This document shows, one piece after another, positions 27,334 through 37,288 of a stretch of DNA of 64,000 bases; position 1 is the stretch's first letter, and every line of letters begins with the position of its first letter. Origin of the DNA: Methyloceanibacter stevinii (GTDB lineage: Bacteria; Pseudomonadota; Alphaproteobacteria; Rhizobiales; Methyloligellaceae); NCBI RefSeq assembly GCF_001723355.1, contig NZ_LPWE01000010.1, forward strand, positions 1-64,000, given 5' to 3'. Under the pieces are notes generated by a model. That model did not search any database. It had not been told where the DNA came from and was given only the letters and a program-made list of their open reading frames with translations. Position numbers and translations under genes: made by a program.

Positions 27334-29394
27334 ATGGACGAGAACAACCGCAATTTTATTCTAGCGATCGTGCTGTCGATGACCGTGCTTTTCGCCTGGC
27401 AGTTCTTCTTCGTGCCGACGAAGCCGCCCGAGGAGCAGCAAGCCGCTCAGACAGAGCAAACTCAGACGGCCGGCGAGCCGGCGACGCCCGCCCCATCGGG
27501 GGCCGGCCAAGCGCCGCGCCCGAGCGCGAGCAAGGCTCCGCAGCCTGAGGGCGCCCCGACCGGCATGACCCGGCAGGAAGCGCTCGCCGCCTCGCCCCGC
27601 ATCGCCATCGAAACGCCGAGCGTCCGTGGCTCGATCTCGCTGAAGGGCGCCCGGATCGACGATCTGACACTGAAGGACTACCGGGTGACGGTCGACCCCG
27701 ACAGCCCGCAAGTGATCCTGCTGTCTCCGGCCGGCGGCCCCCATGCCTATTATGCCGAGCGCGGCTACGTGGGCGACAGCGGCAACAAGATGCCGCTGCC
27801 CTCCGGCAACACGCTTTGGACCGCCGAGGGCGACGGAAAGCTCACGCCCGATACGCCGATTACGCTCACCTACGACAACGGCGAGGGCCTGACGTTTACG
27901 CGCACCATTTCCGTCGACGACAAGTACATGTTCACGATCGACGACAAGGTGGCGAACACGGGGGCCGAGAAGGCGACGATCTACCCTTACGGCCTCGTTT
28001 CCCGGCACGAACTGCCCAACGTCCAAGGGTTCTACATTCTGCATGAGGGTCTGATCGGCGTCGTCGACGACGGCCTCGAAGAGATCAAGTACAGCTCGGC
28101 GCTCGAAGACGGAGCGCAGACCTTCAAGAGCGAGAACGGCTGGCTCGGCATCACGGACAAGTACTGGGCCACGACCGTGATCCCGGCCCAAGGCATTCCC
28201 TTCGACGCCACGTTCAAGGGCTCTGACAAGGGCGGCCGCAAACACTTCCAGACCGATTACCTGATGCAGGCCATGGACGTGCCGCCGGGCGCGACAGTGG
28301 CCCTGTCGGGGCAGGTGTTCGCCGGCGCCAAGGAAGTGAATGTGGTGGACGGCTATGCCGCGACCTACGACATCCCCAAGTTCGACCTCCTGATCGACTG
28401 GGGCTGGTTCTACTTCCTGACCAGGCCGCTCTTCTACGCACTCGACTACTTCTACAAGCTGGTCGGCAATTTCGGCGTATCGATCCTGATCGTCACCGTG
28501 CTGATCAAGCTCGTGCTCTTCCCGCTCGCGAACAAATCCTATGTGTCGATGAGCCGGATGAAGAAGCTCGCGCCCGAGATGCAGAAAATCAAGGAGCGCT
28601 ACGGCGACGATCGCATGCGTCAGCAGCAGGCGATGATGGATCTGTACAAGAAGGAAAAGGTGAACCCGGCCTCGGGCTGTTTGCCGATCCTCGTGCAGAT
28701 TCCCGTCTTCTTCGCGCTCTACAAGGTACTGTTCGTCACCATCGAAATGCGGCACGCGCCGTTCTTCGGATGGATCAAGGACCTTTCGGCGCCGGACCCG
28801 ACGACGGTTTTCAATCTCTTCGGACTTATTCCGTGGGATCCGCCGATGTTCCTCATGGTCGGCGCCTGGCCGATCATCATGGGCATCACCATGTGGTTCC
28901 AGATGAAGCTGAACCCGGCGCCGCCGGATCCGATTCAGCAGAAAATCTTCGGCTGGATGCCGATTGTCTTCACCTACATGCTCGCGTCGTTCCCGTCGGG
29001 CCTCGTGATCTACTGGGCGTGGAACAACTTCCTGTCGATCCTGCAGCAATCGGTCATCATGTGGCGTCAGGGCGTGGACATCCCGCTTCTTGAGAATCTC
29101 GGCCTGAAGCCGAAAGCGGACCCCGTGGACGACACGGACGACGCGAAATCGGCGCGGGAGGCGGCCGAGGAGAAGCGCAGCGCCAAGGCCTCGCGGCGCG
29201 CGGAGCGGGCTGCCAAGCAGATCGAAGCCGACGAAGAGGCGGGCGACGCCGAAGACGCCGTCAATGGCGCCGAGGCTGCTGCCCCGGCACCCAAGAAGGC
29301 CGCGCCGAAGAAGCGCGCACCGCGCAAGCGGCCGGCCAAGAAGAGCGGTCCCAAGGCGACCGACCAGGAAGCAGACGGGGAAAGCCCGGCGTAA
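27334..29394 (+). CDS. yidC: Membrane protein insertase YidC
   Basis: The protein has 686 residues. An N-terminal helix, FILAIVLSMTVLFAWQFFFV, leads to a Pro/Ala/Gln-rich linker, the periplasmic beta domain (about 95-350) and the conserved insertase core. The core contains FGVSILIVTVLIKLVLFPLA, KIKERYGDDRMRQQQAMMDL and NPASGCLPILVQIPVFFALY. After the last helix comes a tail of about 85 residues rich in Lys, Ala and Glu (from about residue 600), longer than in most alphaproteobacteria and resembling ribosome-binding tails of YidC homologues. Frame intact; the long opposite-strand frame is a shadow. Confidence 0.97.
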   Translation: MDENNRNFILAIVLSMTVLFAWQFFFVPTKPPEEQQAAQTEQTQTAGEPATPAPSGAGQAPRPSASKAPQPEGAPTGMTRQEALAASPRIAIETPSVRGSISLKGARIDDLTLKDYRVTVDPDSPQVILLSPAGGPHAYYAERGYVGDSGNKMPLPSGNTLWTAEGDGKLTPDTPITLTYDNGEGLTFTRTISVDDKYMFTIDDKVANTGAEKATIYPYGLVSRHELPNVQGFYILHEGLIGVVDDGLEEIKYSSALEDGAQTFKSENGWLGITDKYWATTVIPAQGIPFDATFKGSDKGGRKHFQTDYLMQAMDVPPGATVALSGQVFAGAKEVNVVDGYAATYDIPKFDLLIDWGWFYFLTRPLFYALDYFYKLVGNFGVSILIVTVLIKLVLFPLANKSYVSMSRMKKLAPEMQKIKERYGDDRMRQQQAMMDLYKKEKVNPASGCLPILVQIPVFFALYKVLFVTIEMRHAPFFGWIKDLSAPDPTTVFNLFGLIPWDPPMFLMVGAWPIIMGITMWFQMKLNPAPPDPIQQKIFGWMPIVFTYMLASFPSGLVIYWAWNNFLSILQQSVIMWRQGVDIPLLENLGLKPKADPVDDTDDAKSAREAAEEKRSAKASRRAERAAKQIEADEEAGDAEDAVNGAEAAAPAPKKAAPKKRAPRKRPAKKSGPKATDQEADGESPA

Positions 29395-29446
29395 ACGCCG
29401 GCGCTTTCCGCTTGAGGTCGCCCGCGAAGCCGGGCACTCCATACCC

Positions 29447-30103
29447 ATGACCGATTTCGAATTCACCGAAGGCGAGCTTGCGCGCGGCGAAGCCCTGTTC
29501 CGCAGCCCTTGCGACTTCGTCCTGGGCGCGGTGGCCGTCGACGGGCTGCCCGCTGACGGCCGCCCCGAGATCGCCTTCGCCGGGCGCTCGAACGTGGGCA
29601 AATCGAGCCTCATCAATGCCCTGACGGGCCGAAAGACGCTGGCGCGGGTCTCCGTGACCCCTGGCCGGACGCGCGAGCTCAATTTCTTCACGCTGGGTGC
29701 CAACGGACCAGACGGCGCCTATCTCGTTGATATGCCGGGCTACGGCTATGCCAAGGTCTCCCGGTCCGCCGTGAAAGGATGGACGCGGCTGATCGAGGAC
29801 TATCTGAAGGGCGCCGGGAGTAGCGGGTGTTCCTGCTCGGCCCGCCACGGCCTAAAAGCCAACGACCGGGACACGATGAAGCTCATGGACGAGTCCGCCG
29901 TGTCCTATCAAGGCGTCCTGACAAAGGCCGACAAGCCGAAGCTAAGCGAGCTGGAGGCCGTCATCGCCAAGACGGAGGCGGAACTCGCCAAACACCCCGC
30001 CGCCTTCCCCCATCTTCTTGTGACATCGGCCAAAGAAGGCGTCGGCATCCCGGAACTGAGGGCGACGATCGCCGCCCTCACATCGAACGGCGTTGAACCC
30101 TAA
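29447..30103 (+). CDS. engB: Ribosome biogenesis GTP-binding protein YsxC/EngB, with a locally garbled segment
   Basis: The protein has 218 residues. GTPase motifs are G1 [18 protein letters not shown]3 [11 protein letters not shown] and G4 LTKADKP, with a late TSAKEGVGI. Residues about 122-135 ([10 protein letters not shown]) do not match the family, which has a hydrophobic VFLLIDARHG strand here. VFLL is readable in another frame at 29827-29838, and about nine bases appear to be missing between 29808 and 29850. It looks like clustered sequencing errors that end in frame. The start is [14 protein letters not shown] at ATG 29447. Confidence 0.92.
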   Translation: MTDFEFTEGELARGEALFRSPCDFVLGAVAVDGLPADGRPEIAFAGRSNVGKSSLINALTGRKTLARVSVTPGRTRELNFFTLGANGPDGAYLVDMPGYGYAKVSRSAVKGWTRLIEDYLKGAGSSGCSCSARHGLKANDRDTMKLMDESAVSYQGVLTKADKPKLSELEAVIAKTEAELAKHPAAFPHLLVTSAKEGVGIPELRATIAALTSNGVEP

Positions 30104-30129
30104 GGCGTTCCGCCGCTATAAGCGCACCC

Positions 30130-31137
30130 GTGACAGATACGAAGTCAAATCCGCCTTCGGGCACCACGGTTCCGCCTTCGGGCGTTGATGCAGCCGCGAC
30201 CGGCGCCGCGCTGACGGATGCGCTCGGCCCGGTGCACGCCAAGGCGAAGATCCTCTCCGAGGCCCTGCCCTATATGCAGCGCTACGACCGCGAGACGGTC
30301 GTCGTGAAATATGGCGGCCACGCCATGGGCGATCCGGAATTGGCCAAGGATTTCGCGCGGGACGTGGTGCTGCTGAAGCAGGCCGGCGTGAACCCCGTGG
30401 TGGTGCACGGCGGCGGCCCGCAGATCGGGCGGCTGCTGGAGCGCCTGAACATCAAGTCCGAGTTCAAGGACGGCCTCAGGGTCACGGACCGGCAGACGGT
30501 CGACGTGGTCGAGATGGTCCTGGCGGGCTCCGTGAACAAAGAAATCGTCTCCGCCATCAACGATCAGGGCGGTAAGGCCGTCGGCATCTGCGGCAAGGAC
30601 GCCAATCTGATGCGGGCGAAGAAGCTCGAACGGCGGGTGCGGGATCCCGAATCCAATATCGAGAAGGTCCTCGATCTTGGGTTCGTGGGCGAGCCGGGCC
30701 TCGTCGAGCCCCACATCATCGACGTGATCATTCAGTCGGATCTGATCCCGGTGGTGGCCCCGATCGGCGTCGGTCCCGACGGCGAGACGCTGAATATCAA
30801 TGCGGACACGTTCGCGGCCGCCATCGCGGTCGCACTCAAGGCCAAGCGTCTACTGCTGCTCACGGACGTGGACGGCGTTCTGGACAAGGACGGAGCCCTG
30901 GTCCGGTCCATGACCACGTCGGAGGCGCTCAATCTGATCGCCGACGGCACGATCACCGGCGGCATGATCCCCAAGATCGAGAGCTGCATCGACGTGATCT
31001 CGGAGGGCGTGGAAGCCGTGGTCATCATCAACGGCAAGGTGCCTCATTCGGTTCTGCTCGAGCTCTTCACCGAGCATGGCGCCGGTACGCTGATCGAGCG
31101 GCGGCGCCCCCATGGCTACCGCACGAGGCAGCCATGA
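30130..31137 (+). CDS. argB: Acetylglutamate kinase
   Basis: The protein has 335 residues, GTG start at 30130. The N-terminal extension (about 30 residues, Pro/Thr/Ala-rich) precedes the amino-acid kinase fold. That fold shows [31 protein letters not shown], a ligand segment [19 protein letters not shown] and [19 protein letters not shown]. It ends in [16 protein letters not shown]. The enzyme phosphorylates N-acetylglutamate in arginine synthesis. It overlaps the next gene by 4 bp (ATGA). Confidence 0.97.
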   Translation: MTDTKSNPPSGTTVPPSGVDAAATGAALTDALGPVHAKAKILSEALPYMQRYDRETVVVKYGGHAMGDPELAKDFARDVVLLKQAGVNPVVVHGGGPQIGRLLERLNIKSEFKDGLRVTDRQTVDVVEMVLAGSVNKEIVSAINDQGGKAVGICGKDANLMRAKKLERRVRDPESNIEKVLDLGFVGEPGLVEPHIIDVIIQSDLIPVVAPIGVGPDGETLNINADTFAAAIAVALKAKRLLLLTDVDGVLDKDGALVRSMTTSEALNLIADGTITGGMIPKIESCIDVISEGVEAVVIINGKVPHSVLLELFTEHGAGTLIERRRPHGYRTRQP

Positions 31138-31934
31138 CGGATGCGGCGCCAAGCAAGCTTCAGGGAAACACGATCGCGAAGCGGGGCTTCGGTCATGTGG
31201 AGACCTGGGTCTTCGATCTCGACAACACGCTCTACCCGGCCGAGTGCGATCTCTTCGCTCAGATCGACCACCGCATGGGCTCGTTCATCGCCGAAACCTT
31301 AGGTCTGTCGCTCGATGACGCGCACGCCCTGCGCAAGCAATACTATTTCGAGCACGGCACGACGCTGGCCGGCCTGATCCGTCTCCACGGCGTCAAGCCG
31401 CACGACTTCCTCGACTATGTCCACGACATCGACCTCGCCGTGGTCGACCCGTCACCGGAGCTCGGTGCCGCCATCGAGGCGCTGCCGGGGCGAAAGCTGG
31501 TGTTCACGAACGGCTGCCGCAAGCACGCCGAACGCGTTACCACCAAGCTCGGCGTGCGGGACCTGTTCGAGGACATTTTCGATATCCACGCCCTCGAATA
31601 CGTGAACCCCAAGCCGTCGCGGGAGGCCTTCGAGCGCTTTGTCGCCACCCATGGCGTCGAGAGCAGCCGGGCCGCGATATTCGACGATCTGCCGCACAAT
31701 CTCGAGACCGCGCACGCGATCGGCATGACCACGATCTGGATCGACTGCCGCGCGATGGGCCGGCCCGAACATGTCGCGCATGAAGACTGGGCCGAGCTGC
31801 CTGAGCACATTCATCACCGCACTGAGGCGCTCACGCCTTTCGTGGCTGCTATCGGCGCTTCGCTCGCGGAGCACGCGGCAGGCCGCAAGGATCCTGCCGG
31901 CGAGACGCCCGGTGGAGAGCGCAACACACAATAA
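31134..31934 (+). CDS. HAD-family pyrimidine 5'-nucleotidase
   Basis: A 266-residue HAD phosphatase. The catalytic motif I is [16 protein letters not shown] (nucleophile Asp), motif [16 protein letters not shown], then [12 protein letters not shown] and motif [17 protein letters not shown]. Homologues dephosphorylate pyrimidine nucleotides (family knowledge). It is translationally coupled to argB through an ATGA overlap and followed by dapD, an order typical of Hyphomicrobiales. The C-terminal 25 residues are poorly conserved-looking and charged. Confidence 0.9.
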   Translation: MTDAAPSKLQGNTIAKRGFGHVETWVFDLDNTLYPAECDLFAQIDHRMGSFIAETLGLSLDDAHALRKQYYFEHGTTLAGLIRLHGVKPHDFLDYVHDIDLAVVDPSPELGAAIEALPGRKLVFTNGCRKHAERVTTKLGVRDLFEDIFDIHALEYVNPKPSREAFERFVATHGVESSRAAIFDDLPHNLETAHAIGMTTIWIDCRAMGRPEHVAHEDWAELPEHIHHRTEALTPFVAAIGASLAEHAAGRKDPAGETPGGERNTQ

Positions 31935-31958
31935 TCTGTAGAGTTTTGGGAGAAATCC

Positions 31959-32801
31959 ATGTCGCACGATCATCTGAAGAACTTCATCGACGGCGCATTC
32001 GAGCACGCGTCCGACATCAATTCGGACACGAAGGGCGTGGTGCGCGACGGCGTCGAGGAGGTTCTGGGCCTGCTCGACAAGGGCGAATTGCGGGTCGCGG
32101 AGAAGGTCGACAGCGACTGGATCGTCAATCAATGGGTCAAGAAGGCCATCCTGCTCTCGTTCAAGCTGAACGATCAGAAGCGGATGGACGGTGGCCCCGG
32201 CGATTCCTCCTGGTGGGACAAGGTCCCCATGAAGTTCGAGAAGTGGAAGGCCAAGGACTTCAAGGAAGCCGGATTCCGGGCGGTTCCTGGCTGCCTCGTG
32301 CGGCACTCGGCCTTCATCGCGCCGGGTGTCGTCCTGATGCCGTCCTTCGTCAACCTTGGGGCCTATGTGGATAGCGGTTCCATGATCGATACGTGGGCGA
32401 CGGTCGGATCGTGCGCGCAGATCGGCAAGAACGTGCATCTGTCCGGCGGCGCCGGTATCGGCGGCGTGCTTGAGCCGTTGCAGGCCAATCCCGTGATCAT
32501 CGAGGACAATTGCTTCATCGGCGCCCGCGCCGAAGTGGCCGAAGGGGTGATCGTGGGCGAAGGCTCGGTGCTGTCCATGGGCGTCTATATCGGCCAGTCC
32601 ACCAAGATCATCGACCGGGCCACGGGCTTCGTTCACCAGGGCCGCGTACCGCCTTATTCGGTCGTCGTGTCCGGCTCCATGCCGGGCAAGCCGCTGCCGG
32701 ACGGAACGCCTGGGCCTTCCCTCTATTGCGCGGTGATCGTGAAGACCGTCGACGAGCAAACCCGCTCAAAGACGTCCATCAACGAGTTGCTGCGCGACTA
32801 G
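31959..32801 (+). CDS. dapD: Tetrahydrodipicolinate N-succinyltransferase
   Basis: The 280-residue length is standard. N-terminal helical domain with [20 protein letters not shown], then a left-handed beta helix of hexapeptide repeats ([20 protein letters not shown], then [34 protein letters not shown]). The C-terminal region includes [19 protein letters not shown]. It uses succinyl-CoA in the DAP/lysine pathway; dapE, the desuccinylase, is 0.8 kb downstream. GGGAGA precedes ATG 31959. Confidence 0.97.
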   Translation: MSHDHLKNFIDGAFEHASDINSDTKGVVRDGVEEVLGLLDKGELRVAEKVDSDWIVNQWVKKAILLSFKLNDQKRMDGGPGDSSWWDKVPMKFEKWKAKDFKEAGFRAVPGCLVRHSAFIAPGVVLMPSFVNLGAYVDSGSMIDTWATVGSCAQIGKNVHLSGGAGIGGVLEPLQANPVIIEDNCFIGARAEVAEGVIVGEGSVLSMGVYIGQSTKIIDRATGFVHQGRVPPYSVVVSGSMPGKPLPDGTPGPSLYCAVIVKTVDEQTRSKTSINELLRD

Positions 32802-32972
32802 AAATGCGCGCAGTACACAGCGGTCTGGCGGCTTTGGCCAAGACCGGCCAGCGGCCTTGCGGTTCATAAGGACCCGATTGGACAGATTGCGATTCGACTC
32901 GCGCCCTTCGCAATGTCACGATTCGGGCTTAAAACGTGAGTCCTGCGTCAGAGCCTGACAATGGGGGAAACA

Positions 32973-33419
32973 ATGGATCTGCAGTACATCTTCACGTCGC
33001 TGGAGGGCCGCATCAACCGGGCCAAATGGTGGGCCGGTGTGGTGATCCTCGGCATTATCAGCATCATTCTCGGGGTGCTGATCGAAGTGATCTTCGGAAC
33101 GGGTTTCTTCGGCGGGTTCTTGGCGACGGTCGTCGCGCTGGCCTTGTTCTTTCCCACCTATGCCGTGTGCGCCAAGCGCTTCCACGACCGGGACAAGCCC
33201 GGGAAGATGGCCCTGTACGGATTGGTTCCGTCCCTCGTCGCGAGCCTTCTCGACGGCTGGGGCCTGACCGGCATAGGCGATCAGCTCAACATTATCGGCT
33301 GGCTCTGCGTTCTCGTGAATCTCGGCGTGGGCCTGTGGTTCCTGATCGAGCTCGGCATCCTCAAGGGAACGCCCGGCTCCAACCACTATGGCGGCGACCC
33401 GCTGGCAGCCCTGACCTAA
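32973..33419 (+). CDS. DUF805 membrane protein
   Basis: About 148 residues and four hydrophobic segments, starting MDLQYIFTSLEGRINRAKWW, the usual DUF805 N-terminus. ATG 32973 is preferred to 32961 because GGGGGA then lies 4 nt upstream. The conserved AKRFHDRDKPGK loop is present. It is an inner-membrane protein of unknown function, found between dapD and dapE in many Hyphomicrobiales. A terminator-like hairpin follows. Confidence 0.9.
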   Translation: MDLQYIFTSLEGRINRAKWWAGVVILGIISIILGVLIEVIFGTGFFGGFLATVVALALFFPTYAVCAKRFHDRDKPGKMALYGLVPSLVASLLDGWGLTGIGDQLNIIGWLCVLVNLGVGLWFLIELGILKGTPGSNHYGGDPLAALT

Positions 33420-33450
33420 GAGCCGTCGAAGCCTTCGACGCAGTCGACAG

Positions 33451-33480
33451 GCGGTCTTCATCAAGCAGACTGCGCTTTTT
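33451..33480 (+). terminator. Rho-independent terminator after the DUF805 gene
   Basis: GCGGTCT (33451-33457) pairs with AGACTGC (33467-33473), one G-U pair and a 9-nt loop, followed by GCTTTTT ending at 33480. It begins 32 bp after the stop and precedes dapE. Confidence 0.65.
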
Positions 33481-33574
33481 CCGCCCTTCCCGCTGCTTGC
33501 CATAGGAAGCGCGCGCGGTCATGTTCGTGAGCCGCGCCCGCTATGGTCGCGTCGCAATTCTAAGGACTTAGGTC

Positions 33575-34780
33575 ATGTCATCGCCCGCCGAGAACGCGGT
33601 CGCCATCGCGCAAGATTTGATCCGGTGCCCGAGCGTCACGCCGGCGGACGCAGGCGCCTTGGATGCGCTCGACCGGCCGCTGGCGGCGGCGGGCTTTACA
33701 TGCGACCGGCTGACCTTCGGCGAGGACGGGACGGCGGACGTCGACAATCTCGTGGCGCATATCGGCAGCGGCGCACCGCATCTGTGTTTCGCCGGCCATA
33801 CGGACGTAGTTCCGCCCGGCGATGAGAGCCTGTGGAGGCATGCGCCCTTTTCCGCCGCGATCGCCGATGGGCGGCTCTTTGGGCGCGGGGCCTCCGACAT
33901 GAAGGGTGCGGTCGCCTGTTTCGCCGCGGCGGCGATCGACTATGTGGCCGAGCGCGGCGGCCAGTTGCCGGGCACGATCAGTCTCCTGATCACCGGCGAC
34001 GAAGAAGGCACCGCGGTCAACGGCACCAAGAAGGTCTTGGCCTGGATGGAGGAAGCGAAGCTCGTTCCCGATCATTGCCTCGTGGGCGAGCCGTCCAACC
34101 CCGCCGTTCTCGGCGAGATGATCAAGATCGGCCGGCGCGGGAGCCTCACCGGGCACCTCACCGTGACCGGACAACAAGGCCATGTGGCCTACCCGCATCT
34201 TGCGGCCAATCCGGTGAAGGGCATCGTCACGGCGCTCGCGAAGCTGTACGGGACGCCCCTCGACTCCGGCAGCACGCATTTCTCGCCCTCGAATCTGGAA
34301 GTGACGAGCATCGACGTGGGCAATCCAGCCACCAATGTGATCCCGGCCCGGGCCGAAGCGCGTTTCAACATCCGCTTCAACGACAACCACGAGGCCGAAG
34401 CGTTGAAGGCCATGCTTCGCGGCAGCATCGGCGCGGCGCTTGCGGATTCCGAACTCACCTTCGCGTTGGATTTTGCACCGCATGGGGACGTGTTCGTGAC
34501 GACGCCGGGCGCGCTCGATGAACTTCTCAGCGAGGCCGTGACCGAATTCACCGGCAAGACACCGGTCTTGTCGACGGGCGGCGGCACATCCGATGCTCGC
34601 TTCATCAAGGATTATTGCCCTGTCGTGGAATTCGGACTGACGACCGAGACGATCCACAAGACGGACGAGAACGCCGCGCTTGCCGACCTCGAAACGCTGA
34701 CCGCGATCTACCGCCGGTTCATCGCGCGCTATTTCGAGACGTTCGGGGACGGTGCTTCTGAGGACAACAATGGCCGGTGA
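33575..34780 (+). CDS. dapE: Succinyl-diaminopimelate desuccinylase
   Basis: A 401-residue M20-family zinc peptidase. Metal/catalytic motifs are HLCFAGHTDVVPPGDESLW, GRGASDMKGAVACFAAA and LLITGDEEGTAVNGTKKV (catalytic Glu-Glu). The dimerisation domain has GRRGSLTGHLTVTGQQGHVA. The late STGGGTSDARFIKDYCPVVE and metal-ligand-containing TETIHKTDENAAL are also present. It hydrolyses N-succinyl-LL-DAP. It overlaps murI by 11 bp. Confidence 0.97.
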   Translation: MSSPAENAVAIAQDLIRCPSVTPADAGALDALDRPLAAAGFTCDRLTFGEDGTADVDNLVAHIGSGAPHLCFAGHTDVVPPGDESLWRHAPFSAAIADGRLFGRGASDMKGAVACFAAAAIDYVAERGGQLPGTISLLITGDEEGTAVNGTKKVLAWMEEAKLVPDHCLVGEPSNPAVLGEMIKIGRRGSLTGHLTVTGQQGHVAYPHLAANPVKGIVTALAKLYGTPLDSGSTHFSPSNLEVTSIDVGNPATNVIPARAEARFNIRFNDNHEAEALKAMLRGSIGAALADSELTFALDFAPHGDVFVTTPGALDELLSEAVTEFTGKTPVLSTGGGTSDARFIKDYCPVVEFGLTTETIHKTDENAALADLETLTAIYRRFIARYFETFGDGASEDNNGR

Positions 34781-35600
34781 TCCGCGCCCTATCGGCGTCT
34801 TCGATTCCGGGATGGGCGGACTGACGGTGCTGCGGGCGCTGGCCGCTCGATTACCGGACGAGCACTTCGTCTATCTCGGCGACACCGCCCGCCTCCCCTA
34901 CGGCACCAAGAGCCCGGACACCGTGCGTGCCTATGCACTCCAGGCCACGCATCTTCTCCTCGGCGAGGACGTGAAGATGGTGGTGATCGCTTGCAACACC
35001 GCCTCGTCCGTGGCGCTGGAAGCACTGCAGGAGGCGCTAGCACCCGTACCCGTCATCGGCGTGATCGAGCCGGGCGCCCGCGCGGGCGTCGCGGCCACGC
35101 GCAACAAACGCATCGCCGTGCTGGCGACCGAGAGCACGGTCAAAGGCGGCGCCTACGTGCGGGCCATCCACCATCTCATGGCAGAGGCTCAAGTGAGGCA
35201 ACTCGCCTGTCAGGTTTTCGTTGCGCTGGCCGAGGAAGGCTGGGCGGACACGCGCGCCACCACGGCGGCGGTGGAAGACTATCTCGAGCCGCTCTTCGCG
35301 CGCGCCGACGCACCCGACACGCTGGTGCTGGGCTGCACCCATTTCCCGGTCCTGGCAGCGGCCATACAGCGCCATGTGGGCGATGGCATCACGCTCGTGG
35401 ATTCGGCGGAGACCACGGCGGCGGCTGTCGCCGAGACGCTGGCGACCTCGACGCTGCAAGCCGGAAATAGCGGTACGCCGCGCAGCGTCCGCTTCTTCGC
35501 CACGGATTCACCGGAGCGCTTCGCGCGGATCGGCGCCATCTTCTTCGGACAAGACATCGACGATGGCGCGGTGACGCTAGTCGATCTGAAGATGGCTTAG
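34770..35600 (+). CDS. murI: Glutamate racemase
   Basis: The protein has 276 residues, starting MAGDPRPIGVFDSGMGGLTV at ATG 34770, inside the dapE 3' end. Both catalytic cysteines are present: VVIACNTASSVALEAL and LVLGCTHFPVLAAAI. GDTARLPYGTKSPDTVRAYA is also a family signature. It supplies D-glutamate for peptidoglycan, fitting its coupling to dapE (DAP). Convergent with murJ, whose stop overlaps by 4 bp. Confidence 0.96.
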   Translation: MAGDPRPIGVFDSGMGGLTVLRALAARLPDEHFVYLGDTARLPYGTKSPDTVRAYALQATHLLLGEDVKMVVIACNTASSVALEALQEALAPVPVIGVIEPGARAGVAATRNKRIAVLATESTVKGGAYVRAIHHLMAEAQVRQLACQVFVALAEEGWADTRATTAAVEDYLEPLFARADAPDTLVLGCTHFPVLAAAIQRHVGDGITLVDSAETTAAAVAETLATSTLQAGNSGTPRSVRFFATDSPERFARIGAIFFGQDIDDGAVTLVDLKMA

Positions 35601-37249
35601 GCCGAAACGCGCCCCGCTAGATCCTGGGCGGCGGCTCGGAGTCCGGGAGGCTTTCCGACGCATCCGTCGGATCTTCGATAGGTCCGGCTTGATCGGCGCG
35701 GGCTGCGAGGCTCGTGCTCGATCTCCTTCATGAGACCTGTGAACCAACGACGCCCCAAAACGAGGAACACGGCCGCGAAATAGACGATGCCGCCGACAAC
35801 GACCAGCACGCCGAGGATCGTCTCTTCGCGGAACTTGGTCATCGAAGACAGCGCGTTCTCCAGCCCCAGGCCACCGAAATAGAGCGCGACGGCGAAGGCG
35901 ATCCCGATCACGGCGAGTTTGGTTACGGGGCCGCCGATCGCTGCGCCCGAGACGGCAAAGCCTTGCCGGCGCGCCAGGACAGCGAGCAGGACCAGATTGA
36001 TCCAGGCTCCGATGCTGGTCGCTAGCGCAAGGCCGACCTGCGCCAGCGGGCCCATCAGCACGACCTTCAGCGCGATGTTCACCGCGGCGGCGAGCAGTGC
36101 GGCCTTCACGGGCGTCGCCGTGTCGCCGCGCGCATAGAAGGGCGCGGTGAAACTCCGCAGCAGCACGAAGGGAATGAGGCCGAGCGAATATGCGGCAAGC
36201 GTATGACCCGCGGAAAGCGCGTCTTGGCTCGTGAAGGCGCCGCGGGCGAACAGCGCCCGCATGATGAGATCCGGGATGGCTATCGCCGCCGCCGCGCAGG
36301 GGAGTGTCAGCAGTAGAGCTAGCTGGATACCGCGCGCCTGGGCAGAGGCTGCGCCTTTCGTATCGCCCGCCGCAAGGCGCCGCGACATCTCCGGCAGCAG
36401 CACGGTGCCCACGGCAATGCCGACGACACCGATGGGAAGCTGGTTGATGCGGTCGGCGTAGTAGAGCGCCGACAACGCGCCGGTTGGGAGGAAGGATGCG
36501 ATGACCGTATCGGCGAAGAGCGCGAGCTGCACGCCGCCCGCCCCAATGATCGCGGGGCCCAGCGCCTTCAGGAACCGCCGCGTCGGCTCGTCGAGCTTGG
36601 GTATGCGCAGGCGGATGCCATAGCCGTGCATTTCCGCGTCGCCACCGACGAGGAGCACCATCGCGAAGCCGGCGATCAGCACGCCCCAGGCGGCGGCGTG
36701 GCCCGCACTTTCGAAATAGGGCGCGAGTGCCAGCGTGGCGATCAGCGAGACGTTGAGCAGAATGGAAGCGCCGGCGGCGGAGGCGAAGCGGTTATTGGCA
36801 TTGAGGATGCCAGCAAACAGCGTCTCCAGCGAGACGAGTGCGAGATAGGGAAAGGTGATGCGCGTGAGCGCGACGGCGAGATCGAAGCGCTGAGGATCGT
36901 CGGACAGGCCAGGCGCCAGCAGCATCACCACGTCCGCCGTGAACAGAAGCGCGATCGCCAGCAAGACGAGGTTGATGGCAATGAGCGCGGCCCCCACCTG
37001 ATCCGCGAAGAGCTTGGCCGCAGGGAGACCCGCTTTCTCCAGCGTGTGGGCATAGGCGGGCACGAAAGCCGCCGCGAACGCGCCTTCCGCGAAGATGGCG
37101 CGGAAATGGTTGGGCAGGCGGAAGGCGACGAAGAAGGCATCGGCGACGGGTCCGGCGCCAAGGATGGCGGCCATCACCACGTCGCGAATGAACCCCGAGA
37201 GGCGCGATACGAGCGTCAGCCCGCCGACCGTGGCAATGCGCCTGATCAT
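35597..37249 (-). CDS. murJ: Lipid II flippase MurJ
   Basis: A polytopic membrane protein of about 550 residues, starting MIRRIATVGGLTLVSRLSGF at 37249, the usual MurJ beginning. Conserved motifs include RDVVMAAILGAGPVADAFFV, FRLPNHFRAIFAEGAFAAAF and RGDTATPVKAALLAAAVNIA. It moves lipid II across the inner membrane. The last 35 residues are Arg/Ser-rich and unlike the family. The alternative frame there encodes an acidic tail (EDPTDASESLPDSEPPPRI, stop at 35617-35619), so a late indel near 35680-35720 is possible. Confidence 0.95.
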   Translation of the reverse strand: MIRRIATVGGLTLVSRLSGFIRDVVMAAILGAGPVADAFFVAFRLPNHFRAIFAEGAFAAAFVPAYAHTLEKAGLPAAKLFADQVGAALIAINLVLLAIALLFTADVVMLLAPGLSDDPQRFDLAVALTRITFPYLALVSLETLFAGILNANNRFASAAGASILLNVSLIATLALAPYFESAGHAAAWGVLIAGFAMVLLVGGDAEMHGYGIRLRIPKLDEPTRRFLKALGPAIIGAGGVQLALFADTVIASFLPTGALSALYYADRINQLPIGVVGIAVGTVLLPEMSRRLAAGDTKGAASAQARGIQLALLLTLPCAAAAIAIPDLIMRALFARGAFTSQDALSAGHTLAAYSLGLIPFVLLRSFTAPFYARGDTATPVKAALLAAAVNIALKVVLMGPLAQVGLALATSIGAWINLVLLAVLARRQGFAVSGAAIGGPVTKLAVIGIAFAVALYFGGLGLENALSSMTKFREETILGVLVVVGGIVYFAAVFLVLGRRWFTGLMKEIEHEPRSPRRSSRTYRRSDGCVGKPPGLRAAAQDLAGRVSA

Positions 37250-37288
37250 GGATGTGTCCCCTTCGCCCGCTCGGGCGCTCATCCAGGC

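Noticed and set aside
27361-29703. A 780-codon minus-strand frame opposite yidC and engB
   Set aside because: Composition is Arg/His-rich with no domain pattern, while the plus strand has unmistakable YidC and EngB motifs.
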